Below, in pieces: positions 1 through 12,700 of a stretch of 64,000 nt of DNA (positions within the stretch are counted from its first letter, which is position 1; every line of letters starts with the position of its first letter). The stretch spans positions 1 to 64,000 of the forward strand of contig JAIPMN010000627.1 of the NCBI GenBank assembly GCA_020650975.1. The letters are read 5' to 3'. The translations under genes and the position numbers were made by a program. The notes under the pieces are model-generated. The model worked only from the letters and a program-made list of their open reading frames with translations. It made no database searches and was not told the origin of the DNA. This DNA is from Apostichopus californicus. Lineage: Eukaryota; Echinodermata; Holothuroidea; Aspidochirotida; Stichopodidae.

Positions 1-657
1 CTTAGTGTATAGATGATAGTAATAACCTGAATGGCATCTTCTCTCTCTAGGTCACGCTATGCCAATCAAGTCCCTTAGTGTGTAGATGATAGTAATAACC
101 TGAATGGCAACTTCTCTCTCTAGGTCACGCTATGTCATTCAGGTCCCTTAGTGTGTAGATAATAGTAATAACCTGAATGGCATCTTCTCTCTCTAGGTCA
201 CGCTATGCCAATCAGGTCCCTTAGTGTATAGATGATAGTAATAACCTGAATGGCATCTTCTCTCTCTAGGTCACGCTATGCCAATCAAGTCCCTTAGTGT
301 GTAGATGATAGTAATAACCTGAATGGCATCTTCTCTCTCTAGGTCATGCTATGCCAATCAGGTCCCTTAGTGTGTAGATGATAGTAATAACCCGAATGGC
401 ATCTTCTCTCTCTAGGTCACGCTATGCCAATCAGGTCCCTTAGTGTGTAGATGTTAGTAATAACCTGAATGGCATCTTCTCTCTCTAGGTCATGCTATGC
501 CAATCAGGTCCCTTAGTGTGTAGATGATAGTAATAACCCGAATGGCATCTTCTCTCTGTAGGTCACGCTATGCCAATCAGGTCCCTTAGTGTGTAGATGT
601 TAGTAATAACCTGAATGGCATCTTCTCTCTCTAGGTCACGCTATGCCAATCAGATCC
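1..657 (+). repeat. 73-bp tandem array carrying copies of the SKI8 3' splice site
   Basis: Nine head-to-tail units start at 1, 74, 147, 220, 293, 366, 439, 512 and 585. They differ by only a few substitutions, and the array may continue upstream of the window. Each unit holds TAATAAC (a good branch-point match), a short CT tract, a TAG acceptor, and then about 24 nt matching the 5' end of the following SKI8 exon. Only the last unit runs on into the true exon at 635. The array therefore spans an intron-exon boundary. If any of the eight upstream acceptors were used, the SKI8 frame would meet TAG within about 12 codons. Confidence 0.97.
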
Positions 658-2711
658 CTCTGCTTTTCTCCCGACTCTCAACTACTGGCTACAGCCTCAG
701 ATGATGGACACATTAAAGTGTATGATGTGTAAGTCTTTAAAATTGTTGCTTTTAATACCTGTATCGCTTAAGAAACTTGAACCAATTAACATGGCAGTGA
801 TTTCAAATCAAGGGCTACTGTTGATAAAATTAATTAATTAATTACTTGGCCATTTATGAACATTGCATAATGGTTGAAATGCACAATATCATTTTCTTTA
901 GTCAAAATACTTTTAGGGTTCCATAAATAGTGAAAAAAAAGTGCAAGGTTTCATGCATCATGTACGATGTTATTTTGTTAGAGACAGTTAAATTTTTCAA
1001 ACAAGAAGTGATGGTCACTTTACTCAAGTATAAATGGAAAAGGCTATCTACATTGAAATCAGTTTTGTATATTCTAGGTGTTTGTTGTGAAGGAGACAAT
1101 GGAGTAATGTATAGATGTACAAAATATATACATTTCTGCTGACAAATTCTGAATTGTTTTTTGATTTTTTCATCTGCAACCTATACAGTTTTTACTCTTT
1201 TTGACTTTGAACATAGAAATTCACTTCCATTTGCATCTCTGGTCAAATGTATCAATGCACAAGGAAAACTTTTATTTAAAATGATAAATCTGTGGAAAAC
1301 ATTATTTATTAAGACAGAAGGAGTCTCTTGGTCGCCAGTTTCTCAGTTTGGTTCTGTAAGACTGAAAGACAGGATTGAAGGAATCTAATTTGACTTACAA
1401 CTGGGGAAGTTATCAATTATTGTGCACACACGCTAATGGCTACTTAAGGATGTAGTAACAAACAAGTTATTATTTTTTTATATTTTTTTTTAAGACAACA
1501 TGCAAATCTGGCTGGAACATTATCAGGTCACGGATCTTGGGTTCATAGCGTCCATTTCTGTCCAGACAACACACATTTTGTTTCAAGGTCAGTATTTTCT
1601 TCAAAATATCACTGTCTGTTTCTTAAAAAAAAGTTTAGAGTCTGGTGATATTTTTCACTTGGAAATGAATGGGAATGGGATGTACCCTTTTTCCTGTTGG
1701 GGAGGGGGACCACCTCCCTCCCCCCACCCGTGAACATTTTAGCACTGAGCCCCAACTTTCTCCGCTTCCAACTCAATGTTCACGCCTTTCACGGCCTCTT
1801 CTTCCCAAAGCTACAATTTTAATGCCTCTCTTTGCAAATACAGTTGTATATTTAAAACATTCTTAACCAATCTATAACCAAATGTTTCTTCTCTTGCAAT
1901 ATGTCTGTTCTTTCTTTCCTATTTTCTCTTCTTTTTTCTATATTTTTTATTTTTATCTTACTACCAGTTCTGCTGATAAAACGGTCAAGGTATGGAATGC
2001 TGGCACAAGGCAGTGTGTAGCAACATTCTATGATCATCTAGAGCAGGTGAAGATTCTTTCTTTTCTTAAATTATTACATTAAAAAATGCCGAAACAGTCT
2101 CACCTCGAGTTATGAAAACTATGGTTTAGTCAGCTAAATAATTGTGTATTTATTGACGGTATGTCAAACAGATTTCACATACCGTTTGAGAGATTCTGGG
2201 TTAGGGAAGGCCTAAGACTATTATATTAAGCAGCCCAATGTAAATGGTGGTGTAGATGCACTGATTGTGAAAAGGCATGCCACCCCTATTGCCATTTTAA
2301 ATGTGATTATCAAGAAATTGTACTGTTGCTCAAGCTACAAGCCTGATATATTACAATATGAATGTGTCATCAGGAGCCTGGTATGGAAAATTTGGGCCAT
2401 AGGAAATACTTTTACCTTTGACACGTTCAATGGTGCCTGCTAAACTTTGTCAATAGATTCTAAGGTGAGAAATGTTCAAAATATAAGTGTTGTCAAAGAT
2501 TAAGCATTCTCCAAATATTTGGAACTCAACAACTGTGGGCAAATAAATCCCACTCCTTCCCATGACTTTTGTATGGACCTTCCTGTCTATTCTTAGTACT
2601 ATGTTCTGATTTGCACCCAAGGTATGGCAGGCAAAATACAACGCAAACGGATCGAAGATTGTTTCAGTTTCGGACGACAAGGCCATACATATCTACGATT
2701 GTCCAATTTGA
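635..2711 (+). CDS. SKI8: SKI8 (WDR61) WD-repeat protein, last four coding exons
   Basis: Subunit of the SKI complex, which feeds mRNA to the cytoplasmic exosome; in animals it also belongs to the nuclear PAF1 complex. Coding exons are 635-728, 1495-1587, 1968-2046 and 2622-2711 (stop TGA). All introns are GT-AG and phases join exactly. The translation begins [20 protein letters not shown] and ends [12 protein letters not shown], the family C-terminus. It covers roughly residues 187-305 of the 305-residue human protein, the last three WD40 blades. WD-type ends IKVYDV, VKVWNA and IHIYDC are visible. The first four or so blades must lie upstream of the window. The first exon's acceptor is the last of a tandem series of near-identical acceptors. 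Family assignment is near certain. Confidence 0.96.
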
Positions 2712-5700
2712 GCCTGAAATGAGACTCGCCCCTATTTCCGAGTAGCAGGAGAACGTAACAGCTTCCAGACATTTGCTGAGAACAATTTCTGTACAGCAGC
2801 CTGCTTGGTAGTTCTGTAAATGTAAACTTGAACCTTTAGAGTATTTTAGAGTGAACTTGCAGTTATGATAAAGAAATAATATCATTCTACACGTAAAGGT
2901 TTACACTCCCAGTTTTCGGTTTCATATATGACTGAAGAATGTATATATATTGCTGTGAAAACAGCCTGCAAGGTACTCATGACAAGCTTCAACTTGAAGA
3001 GTTGCTCTTATGATAAGGAGAACCCTTTAATTCTCAATAGTAATGTTTTACACTTCCAAAACCAAGCATGGCTGGCAGTAGAGCAGTCTCGTTTTGTGGC
3101 TGTTTAGGGTGAATTTGAGCTTCAAAGTGATTCGGAGAGAATTCTCAGTTACCGTAAAGAAATTTCATTCTCTACATGAATTATAGTTACACCTCAACCT
3201 CTTTGATTTTCAGGACACTTACAAGAGAGTTTTGCTCTTATAAACTGTTACAGTAAGGGGGCCATTTAATTTGTACCGTCAAACCTTACATGTCAAGTTT
3301 TCAGTTGAAATAAAACTCTTCCAATATTTTGTTGGAATTCAGGCAAAAAGAAACCACTGGACTCGATTATTGTGAGGATCTCATTGTAAATGCCAAGTCG
3401 ACATATTAAGTAGTGTTTTGTATTGTCAGAGATGTGACACTACAGGACAGGAGACTCCATCACAGCACAATGTGGGACTCCAGCCTGAATGGAGCAAAAC
3501 AATGTGAAAATCAGTCCAGGACTCAAGTTTTTTCTTCTTTTGGGGGGGGGGCAGCTTGGGGGGGGGGATTTCCAGAACTGAAATCCTAATGTATTTTATC
3601 AGCTTCGCTGGACAAAGGTTATGTAGATAATGCAGTACTAAAATATTCCAATTTAGTTTTATGGATGTGATTAATACTGACAGGGAGAAATGTCTGCAGG
3701 TGCCTGGGCAGGGTAAATGTCTTAAATTTCTGTAAAAGGCTTTCATTTTTTATACAAATATAACATTGGTAGTCATGCCTACTGAGAAAGAAAAAAATTG
3801 ATTGGAGACCTTTAAGATGTGGGTTGAATATTTGTAAAATGTATTGTTGAAGTTTGAGGTGCCTAGCACTTAAAGTTTGCTGCCCTTACATCGTAATGTT
3901 TTAAATATTAGTTCTATCCTGAAGGAGGTGTTTTTGAGGGTATATATTTGGTTTCCATGTTATATATCTTTAATGTAAGGTCAGTTCCCTAGCTAAAGAC
4001 TGATATTTATCATGTCTTTTGTGATTAAAGATAAGATACATTCCACATTTTACCAATGAAGATAGATCCAAAATGCTCCATAGGTATCTAATATTCTTGA
4101 CAAGTACCACATTAGGAAATTTATGCTTGGAAGTTTTGGCTCCTTCGTGATGTGCAAGGTGTCCTGAACGCATGATCTGAGAGTACGGAGCACATCCGTT
4201 GGGCTTTCCATGTTCAGATTACCATGATGAAAAACTTTTTTGAAAAACGTATTAGAGGAAAGGGCCATGATTGTGTAATACCTAGGAGCATGTAAGGATA
4301 AGTTGATGGTATTTTCCGATCCAATCAATTATGTCATTCATTATACTTGGCATCAACTTTCTGTTAATTTCATAATGCTAGTCTGCATAATTGTCCATTT
4401 CAGTCCAAATGGGCCAAACTTGAAAAATGGCCTTTGTAAATGTATTTTGTAAAAGGAAAATAACAAGAAAATAAACAAATAACAATTGTCTGTTTTGTTT
4501 CTTTTCCATCTGTTGGCTGTTACAAATACTGGCAAGTTTCCATCGGTCTACTTGTTCAAATTCTATTTTTTTCCCTTAAATATTAATTCAGTTCAATAAA
4601 CTGTCCAATTCTAGACAAGGTTTTAGCACATTTTCATGAAAAGTGTACAACTTTTCTTAATCATTAGGTAATCTGAGAAGTACAAGCACCATCCAAACAT
4701 TCAAAACACTGAGTTTCTAAACAGCCAAATAAATCAAAATAAAGGTTAGATATAATCTGTTTATTTCAATCGATTTTCATTTCTTTTTTTCTTTCAAAGA
4801 ACAATTACAAATTTTGAGTATTTCAGATTATTTTGATTACAATATAAAAAAACATTAAATTGAGACACTTAATAAAAGATATCCTACATTATACATTTCT
4901 TAATACACCAATTTCAAACCAATCAACCAAAGTCATATCTGTTTTCTTTAGTGTTGATAGCCTAGGTACACTAAAATCAAATCACAATTACCTTGCTTCC
5001 CAAAATTTGATAACTCTAATAGTTGTCAGTTGCTTGAGGTAATAAATATAGAACTGATGGTTCTAGAAAGAGACTTTAGACAATAACATTTCTTGATAAA
5101 TCTGCGATCAACCAATATTTAAGGACTTATACTGGTCGTCTCTCAGACAACCAGGCCTTTGCGTTTTGGTTTTCCAAACAGCAAATATGGGTCTGCCCAA
5201 AATTTTTTAGCAAAATAACAATGACCAATGGGTACACTGTAGGAGAGATGTGTAGGATTGGGGATGATACCAATTTATAATTTATCTATTTTGGGGTAGT
5301 TTGTTACGATGCAAGCCGAATTTGGCGTAAACAATAAGTCATATGTTGGATAAAACTCCGAGCTAATTCTCATTGTCCCAACAGAAATTTAGTTGTCACA
5401 GACAACCGGATGACCAAATTTCCCTGGAGAACAATACTTCACAGACTTGCCATTTTGCTCTTACAACTTTTTGTGACACTTTTAATGCCATGACATGAAT
5501 TGAAATCACAGAAAAATATTGATAATAAATAAAATGTTGGTTTTCAGACACCTTATTAAAAAAGGTCTCCTTATGGTGAAATGATCTGTTGCTCACAACC
5601 CAAACTATTGGAAGATTGCTGATTTGTTATCATCTAGATTATAATTAACTATTAAACCCTGTTTGTGAATTGGAGGCTTTAAAAGATACACTACCTTCAA

Positions 5701-6903
5701 CTGATAATGTAACAGTGTAGACTTAAAACTATGTACAGCCACACATTCCCTGATATTCCAACTATGTTTTGCCTTAACAGTAAACCAGCAGAGTTACAAA
5801 AATATATATGAATATTTATAATATAATACACATATAGTGATTAATTATGGCACACTTGAAGTCAATACAAGTGTTTTTAAGGCAAATTCTGGCTATCTTA
5901 AATCTAGAATGGTTAGAGAAAATGGTCGCAAATACACAGACTTCATTAATATTCAATGGTGTGCATAGGATCTCAAAGGTGGGGGAGGAGGGGGGGGGGA
6001 GACCAAATCTAAATTAAATTTCGACTTAATTAATGTAGGAACATGAACCTTTGAGGTCGTTAAAGCAGGCTCACATTAAGAGTGGGTTTGGGGGCCCACC
6101 CCCAGAAAAAAAATATAAAACATGGTGTATTCTGAGGTACACCTATAAGAAGCTCTCAATGCAAGATTGCAGAATGAATATATAAAAAGTTTGTGTATGA
6201 GGTCTGGTTCTTGCCCAGCCGTATGTAAAATCCATTTACTGAACCATAATCGCACTTACTGAACCATTTCTTCCCCACTGCAGTAATTTCCCCACTGACG
6301 ATGGGAGGTGGAGAAATCGCCACCAACCCCTCCCCCTACACGCCCTTTGTGCACGCCACTGGTAATACCGAGCACTCCTCGACATAAAAACTCATCAATG
6401 TGGCAGAAATGGCAAAAGAAAATTTACTTTGTAGTTTACAATATGGAAACTCATGGAGCCATGACTTATAATTTTACAGAACGAGCTTCTCTATTGTCTC
6501 TCACACCTAAGTTTCCCCGATCCCTTCTGTAACTGTTGTATTCAAATCATACAAAAACATTCCATGTACATTTTCAAGCTTGTGATCAAGCAAGAGCACC
6601 ATGAAAGATAGCTTTTAAGCTCATCAACCTTGCCATCAGTTTGGCATTTTCTGCAATATCTATCTTACCTGAGAGCTATTGCCAAACAGTTCTATTGCCA
6701 ACCAAGTTCAAGTCAAGGTTTTAGGGTAAACCAACCTTGTCATCATCTCACAAAATGTTGCCATATTGACAGAAAGTTTTTGCTAATTTTCTTCAAGGCC
6801 ATAGAGGTGGAGGCCATTTCAAGCTTATTTAAGAGCCCACTGTCACCAGTAACCTTGGTAACAACAATATATGTAGTTGGCTACACTACACTGTCATACA
6901 GTG
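2712..6903. other. SKI8 3' UTR and intergenic DNA
   Basis: No coding exon could be recognised. Short open frames on both strands, the longest 106 codons at 3426-3746, have low-complexity or shadow character and match no family I know. The stretch contains long G runs near 3541 and 5990 and AT-rich simple sequence. The part around 5950-6370 has purine-rich ends and looks like decayed interspersed repeat, but I could not define its borders. Confidence 0.5.
3309..3314 (+). promoter_or_regulatory. candidate poly(A) signal of SKI8
   Basis: AATAAA lies about 600 bp after the SKI8 stop and is the first canonical hexamer noticed there. Its use is inference. Confidence 0.35.
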
Positions 6904-9703
6904 TTAGCTTGATGTTTCTCCCGAGTCACTGAGTCTCATTGGAACTTTAATTTCTTTTCGAGATTTAGACTTCCTCTTCTTCTGTCGAAAGAAAATTGCA
7001 ACTTTTATTGAGAAAGCTGGAGAATGTGGTCAACTACTGTTATATTAAAAGCACAGCTAAATAGAGATGCTACAGAAATATGTACGAAATATTAAATCAA
7101 TTTCTTATATAAATATATAATTATATAAACCCGACTGGTTTAAAGAATATAACATACCAAACATTTTATCGCACAGGTCAAAAAGTATAAACTGCAACAA
7201 TTCACTTATTCCATAGATCTTCAGTGCCGATCATCAACTTACGTTGTGCCATTTGCTATTGAAACATTCCCGCCCCCCTTTTCATTCTCTGTCCCACTAA
7301 CCCCCCCCCCCCTTTCAATAAACATCCAGGTTACACCAGCTACAGCCAGAAGAGCTCTAGACATTTTCACCAGCACATCGCAGATCCAAAGTGCGCGGTT
7401 GAGATGCAACGTTTAAGATAAATGTGCCAATATTAATAATATTACATCAATGGTGGGAGGTAAAGCTGTAGATATCTGAAAATTTCTCACCTTACTGACG
7501 GATGTGCGTAGCTTATGCTGATAAACCCTCTCAGCTTCATACCTTTCCTCCGGTGTGATCTTCTTGTCATCCAGCATTTCAAGGAGAGGAATTTGACTTA
7601 TAACATATTGCCTTGGGAGTAAGAAGAAAAAAACCCACTTTTTTAATCAAAATAAGTTATATGTATATCAAAGAACATTAACATGTTAATGAAAAATTGA
7701 TAACAATTTAACTGACTTTGATTAAATGGCTGATATGATATCTCAAAATGAGATGATGATATCTCAAAATGAGACCTGTGGCATTTCATGACAGCACTCT
7801 TCTAAGGATGATTATTAAGAAGGTATTTTTTTCTATACTTATTTACTTATAATACCATTTTCAAGATAATCACCTTTTAAGTAATCTCATTAATTATTGT
7901 ACAGTGTGGGGCATTTGCTTCTTCCAAGGCTAAATTAATGATGACTATGGCTACTTAGTCCAGGCCTCACTGCTGTTTAATTTTTCATTTTGTTTTTCCA
8001 TTTTGTTTTTAGTTATAATAATGCACTAAAAACATATTCTCTTCACTTTACATACACAACAGGGCCAAGGAAGATTCCCTACATTATACCAGAGAAATTT
8101 GTAATATATTAATTCTGAGGCCATAAAAGCCTCTCTTGCTTTTGATTTTACACCGCTTTCTAGGGGCTGACATAATATGCTACACTATAACCCAGGTAGG
8201 AAAGAATTTTAATTGTTAAAACTTTGCTAATATTTAAACTGGACATACAGTACTTGAGGATGATGGTGGGGGGGGGGGGGGGACACTGCAGTTTCCAATG
8301 TAACTTTGCTTAGTAGGCCTACTACTTTATACAACTGAGCATTTCAGTGTTAGTGTCAGTGTGGAGTGTTAGCTCAGTGGTTAACGCCGGTGCCTTCCAA
8401 TCATAAGGTCCCTGGTTCAAGTCACTCCAAGATAAATGTATGTTGTCCAGTTACAATTGACAATTCATAATCATGGACGTTAAATATGAATGTAAGAGAC
8501 TGACCTCGGTCAGCTTGCGGCTTTGATAAGCCAATAAGGCTTCTTCGCGAGTTACTGCTTGCAGGAGGATCTAAAATACATACAAATACATACATACATT
8601 TCAAAGGAATGACCACTGCCTAAAATGTAGAACTGTCAATCCTTATAACGAAGTCCTACAAAAAGTACATGCCACAAAGTGAACCTTTTGAAACTGCACC
8701 TAACCAAAGAAACTGTCGTTACCGAGAAGCCTACCGATAATCTTGAAATTGTTCGAATGTTCCTCCGTTGAAATAACTCGGAGCAGCTGGGTTATTCATC
8801 ATACTCAAGAATTGAAGCTTTGGAAAATTCTTGACTAGAGTCTCAATGAAGATTGTTAGGTTGCTAACATTGTTCTTATTCAGCCATAAGGTATGAAGAG
8901 TTGGAGCTGGATAAAACTTGGTGTGGGATTGCACATGATTGCAATCAAGAATAAGAGTATGAAGGCAAGGCAGTTGTTCCAGGAACCTGAAGTCACTGAT
9001 ATTGGATAATTAAGGATTATAATCATGGGAGTACCATAATACAATACATTTTAATATTCTGTAATGCAATCTATCAGAGTGGAAGCTTAGAAAATAAAAC
9101 AATCCAATGAGGTACAAATGGCTTCACTAACCATGTATTATAACATTTAGTGATTTAACAAGAAAGCTGAAGGGAGATGGATATTTCTTCTTCTTCTCCT
9201 CAATCATACTTTAATTCCTGGCTTAACCTTGAAAATATGTTAGTTATTATCACTGTAGCAAACTAATGTTTAAAACTTACAGTTACTACTTATGTCAATC
9301 CCATTTTATTTATTTATTATATTTCTCTTTCTTTCTTTGTGGAAGCTATTTACTGTTGATGATCGAAGAAAGCAAGTGCGCAATACTTATATACCTGACA
9401 TCAGGCAAATAACTACATTCTTTCATTGAAGTACACACTTTGATCTCTAGCTTTCAGGTACAATCGGATGTAGGCTATGATAAAAAATAACAGATCATTA
9501 CCTGTAAATTCAATGATAATTAATCTCATTTTCTAAGTACAAGAAATTATATCAAAACAAATTCAGTAAGGATACGAGATCCTGTTGTTGCTAACATCCA
9601 GTACTCCAACATCATCCAGCTGCTTTTGTCCAATATTTGTAGGAAATTCTGTCAGCTCCAAAAATGCAAGGCTGATCCGTGTACCCTCAGTTTTATCTGC
9701 CAT
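6904..9703 (-). CDS. small leucine-rich-repeat protein, LRMDA-like
   Basis: Exons in transcript order are 9703-9576, 8995-8735, 7611-7491 and 6981-6904, all GT-AG with matching phases, giving 195 residues. The protein starts MADKTEGTRISLAFLELTEF. Leucine-rich repeats follow at about residues 33-110 (VGVLDVSNNRIS, LHTLILDCNHV, LHTLWLNKNNVSNL, LQFLSMMNNPA). An LRR-cap type motif comes next (FQDYRQYVISQIPLLEMLDD), then a charged helix with KITPEERYEAERV, and finally a basic tail with KKKRKSKSRK and a terminal SGETSS. Order and length resemble LRMDA (C10orf11), the leucine-rich melanocyte differentiation-associated protein; other short LRRC proteins share the fold, so I give no symbol. The basic tail could act in nuclear localisation or RNA binding (inference). 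The ATG at 9703 is chosen because nothing upstream in frame resembles the family. Confidence 0.87.
8363..8600 (+). mobile_element. tRNA-derived SINE in an intron of the LRR gene
   Basis: The first 66 bp (8363-8428) look like a tRNA. GGAGTG at the 5' end pairs with CACTCC at 8423-8428. An A box (TAGCTCAGTGG) starts at 8370 and a B box (GGTTCAAGTC) lies near 8414. A non-tRNA body follows, and the element ends in an ATAC-rich tail at about 8575-8600. It lies antisense in the second intron of the LRR gene. Head, body and simple tail together argue for a SINE, not a functional tRNA gene. Confidence 0.8.
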
Positions 9704-12700
9704 TTTGTTGGATTCTTACTGTTCGTAAATCTTCCACCAACAACGGAAACTGGACTATGATGTTTGTCTACTATTGTCAGGTTACCACATAGCCCTAATG
9801 GTCCAGGAATTCCAATGTGGCAAGCAAGTTTTTGCATAGATTCAACATTTTAAGCCAATGAAGCTAGCCTATCCTAAGGCTACTTTAATTTGATATTACA
9901 AAGTTCTTGTCAATGGGACTTGAACAAACTGTGAAAGTTGGTGACAGATCAAATAGTCATTCCTTTAACTTAAGAATGTCAACTCACATTTTATTTTTGA
10001 CACCTAAGAATGGCCTGTAACAAGTCTTATTTTGCAAAGGCTTGAGGAAGTGTACGTAGGCCAATAACGTACGGTGTCAGTAGGCTACTGTAGGCTAAGA
10101 TTGGTTACATCCTACTCCTAGAACGTTCATAACTACACAGTACAAAGCCCTATTATGTGTTACAAGCTACAGTTCTAAAATCAAATGATGTGGCTAGCAA
10201 TTCGTAACCAAAGACCGGCTGTGCTGATTTTGATGCAAATACTACTCCATCCACGATCCATCGGTTAGCCTACTTCTATGTAATTTTGATGCTTTCTTCC
10301 TTCCTCTGAAGGCGCTTCCTGATCCTGGCCCAGCGTAGCCAATGTTTTGAATCCCAGGTACCACTGAGATAGGCCCGAGGTATGGTACGGTGGGAACTAA
10401 ATTATTGCTATCACCAAAGCACCAAAGATTTACAGTCAAGAGAAAGAAATGACACTCGCTCCAGTTTGTACAGGAAATATTACGTTTTTGATCCATGGGG
10501 AAGTGAGCCCTCATTTGGTGTGTAGGTGACATTGTGGCCAGAACGTAAAATCTATATTTCATGAATTGCTTGCCTTGAAAATCACACGAATAAAAAGTGG
10601 GAGAGGATACCAGGGAAGATATATGTGAATGAAGGCTAATAATATCTTCTTCATTGTCTTGATATAGTTCGAAGTATTAAATTCCATTGAATTTGTCTGA
10701 GAAGAATCCAGCGTCACTCGTGAGGGAGAGATAGGTATACCCCCGCCCGGGTATATATACTTTTCGAGAGATTATTTAAATTTAATCGATTAATGAAAAC
10801 CGGCAATCAACAAATCCATCATGGATATTTACAAACAGGGTTTCGAACAGCCATGATTGACATGTTGAGATCCAAAAAGTTCCATTTTACAAGTTGCTGG
10901 TTAGTGTTTTAAAATGCAATGGAATAACTATAGCGCCTGAGATTGGGGTATGGAGCGGGATTTTGGAGGTGGAAATTGGTCCCACTGGCAAAGGTGCCCC
11001 CTGATGAACAGGCAGTTTATATATTTTCATAAGGTTCGTATATTTTGCCTCACCCCTCACATACCTTATCAGTAAACAATTTAGAAATTCTGGAACAGAG
11101 TACTTGTCGTCACTGTATAGCTTGAATCCATAGTGTCAACATAATTGTATTGCTGAAGCATGGTTTTACGGATTAATACGCAGAGGATATTGGCGAAAAA
11201 GTTAATGGTCCGCATATGTTTGTTTTAAAAAAGCCTAGCCCGATCCTAGCTTCACTTGAGCAGTTATAGTCTCCATTGGATTTGGTAGAAAACGTAAATT
11301 TGTATAATAGCTATAATAAAGAGTAAATTTTCCCAAGAGCTATGTACCATAATCAGTTAAACAGTTATGCGCAACAGAAATTCAGAAGCCGACAAAGATT
11401 TGAAACGTTTTCTGTTTGGAGACTGGTAGGCCTACGTTCTTTTTATGTGTTATTCAAACTGGATTTTAACTGGATTCAAAGTTACCTCTCTTTATCTTCA
11501 CAAACTTCACAAAGATGTGTGTGCTGCTAAACTTGTTAATTCGTCTGTCTTTAAAAAAAATGTCACATCTTCGATATTTTTTCAATTGTGAACTGTAGAA
11601 ATAGCGACAATTTTGCGTGTGTATAATGATACCGTCCTGCTACATGATTATACTCTCGCCGGTTTCGCTTCTTTCTTTTTTCTTCTGTTTTTTTTTTTTT
11701 GGAGGAGGGGGGGTGGGGAGAGCGTGGGGTACTGGTGGAATTGTCTTGTAGTAAGTATTTTTCTAAGTGCGATTACTGATTCACTTACTCTGTTATCTGG
11801 TACATCAGCATAAAGTGAAAAGTAGGACTGGTATACCAGTCGTAATTTTTTTCAATTTCCATTGATAAAAAGGGGATGGGGCAGCAGTAGAGTCCCTTGA
11901 AAGTGACTCCAGACAGGAGTATTTTCTAACCATCACTCTGCCAACTAGACATGCACACTATTGCAGTGTTTAATCATGCAGCTATATTTCAGTAAGGATC
12001 CTTAATAGTATCACAAAGAGTGCCAGGCTATAAAATGTTCAATTGTAGGCTATATATCCCTCTTAATCCCTCATAATTAAGTTTTTCTCTGTTCAAAATT
12101 TGGAAGAAAGAGTCGTCATTTTGACGTAAAATGTCATAGTTCGTTGGAATAATTAAATATGTTGAAATTTAATCCGTTAAGTATCAAAAATGTTTGTAGA
12201 TTACAACATCTCCATGTAGTACATCGTAAAAATTTCAACATAAACGGTTTGAGATTTTTTTTTTTAAATGTGGGTAATGAATTACATTGTTATATGGGCT
12301 TAATATCGAGTAGCATCGAGAACTACAGAAAGCTGCTTTAAACTGCACATAATGAAAACCCAGCAAGTCACCGTTTCGAATGTGTAGCTGGAAATTGTTC
12401 TAAAGCATTCTTTGAAGTTAATAATTAGCGAACCTGTCCGGGGCGCGAAATATGTAAAATTAGCTAGGCCTATTTATTATTCCTAAGTCAGTTGTGATAG
12501 CAAAGCTATTTGAGATAGGATAAAGCACAACGATGACGGCTTTGTGGAATTTCTTTACTTGTTGAAAAAATCATGTCACCTGCTGATCGAAACATCCTCA
12601 ACATGGTACCCATGCAGCCTTGATCACTATGTAAAGTTACTTCCATATTTTATTCTAAATTTCTTCCTTTTATATGTCATGCTGTTAGTAATGATTATAT

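Noticed and set aside
1-657. Recursive-splicing ratchet points, because each unit reads TAG|GT
   Set aside because: The GT continues as GTCACG or GTCATG, a poor donor, and the same bases are exon sequence in the last unit.
1-657. CRISPR-like array
   Set aside because: The units are contiguous without variable spacers, and the genome is eukaryotic.
5950-6370. Possible DNA transposon with GC-rich ends
   Set aside because: No terminal inverted repeat or target duplication could be aligned.
8363-8428. Functional tRNA gene
   Set aside because: Although the acceptor ends pair, the sequence continues into a SINE body and an ATAC tail, and the anticodon arm does not fold as a standard 7-base loop.
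10242-10562. 106-codon open frame on the minus strand upstream of the LRR gene
   Set aside because: No domain, no compositional sign of coding, and the LRR protein start is already well explained at 9703.
11826-11841. Perfect 16-bp palindrome as a regulatory site
   Set aside because: Isolated in featureless intergenic DNA and no known factor site was recognised.
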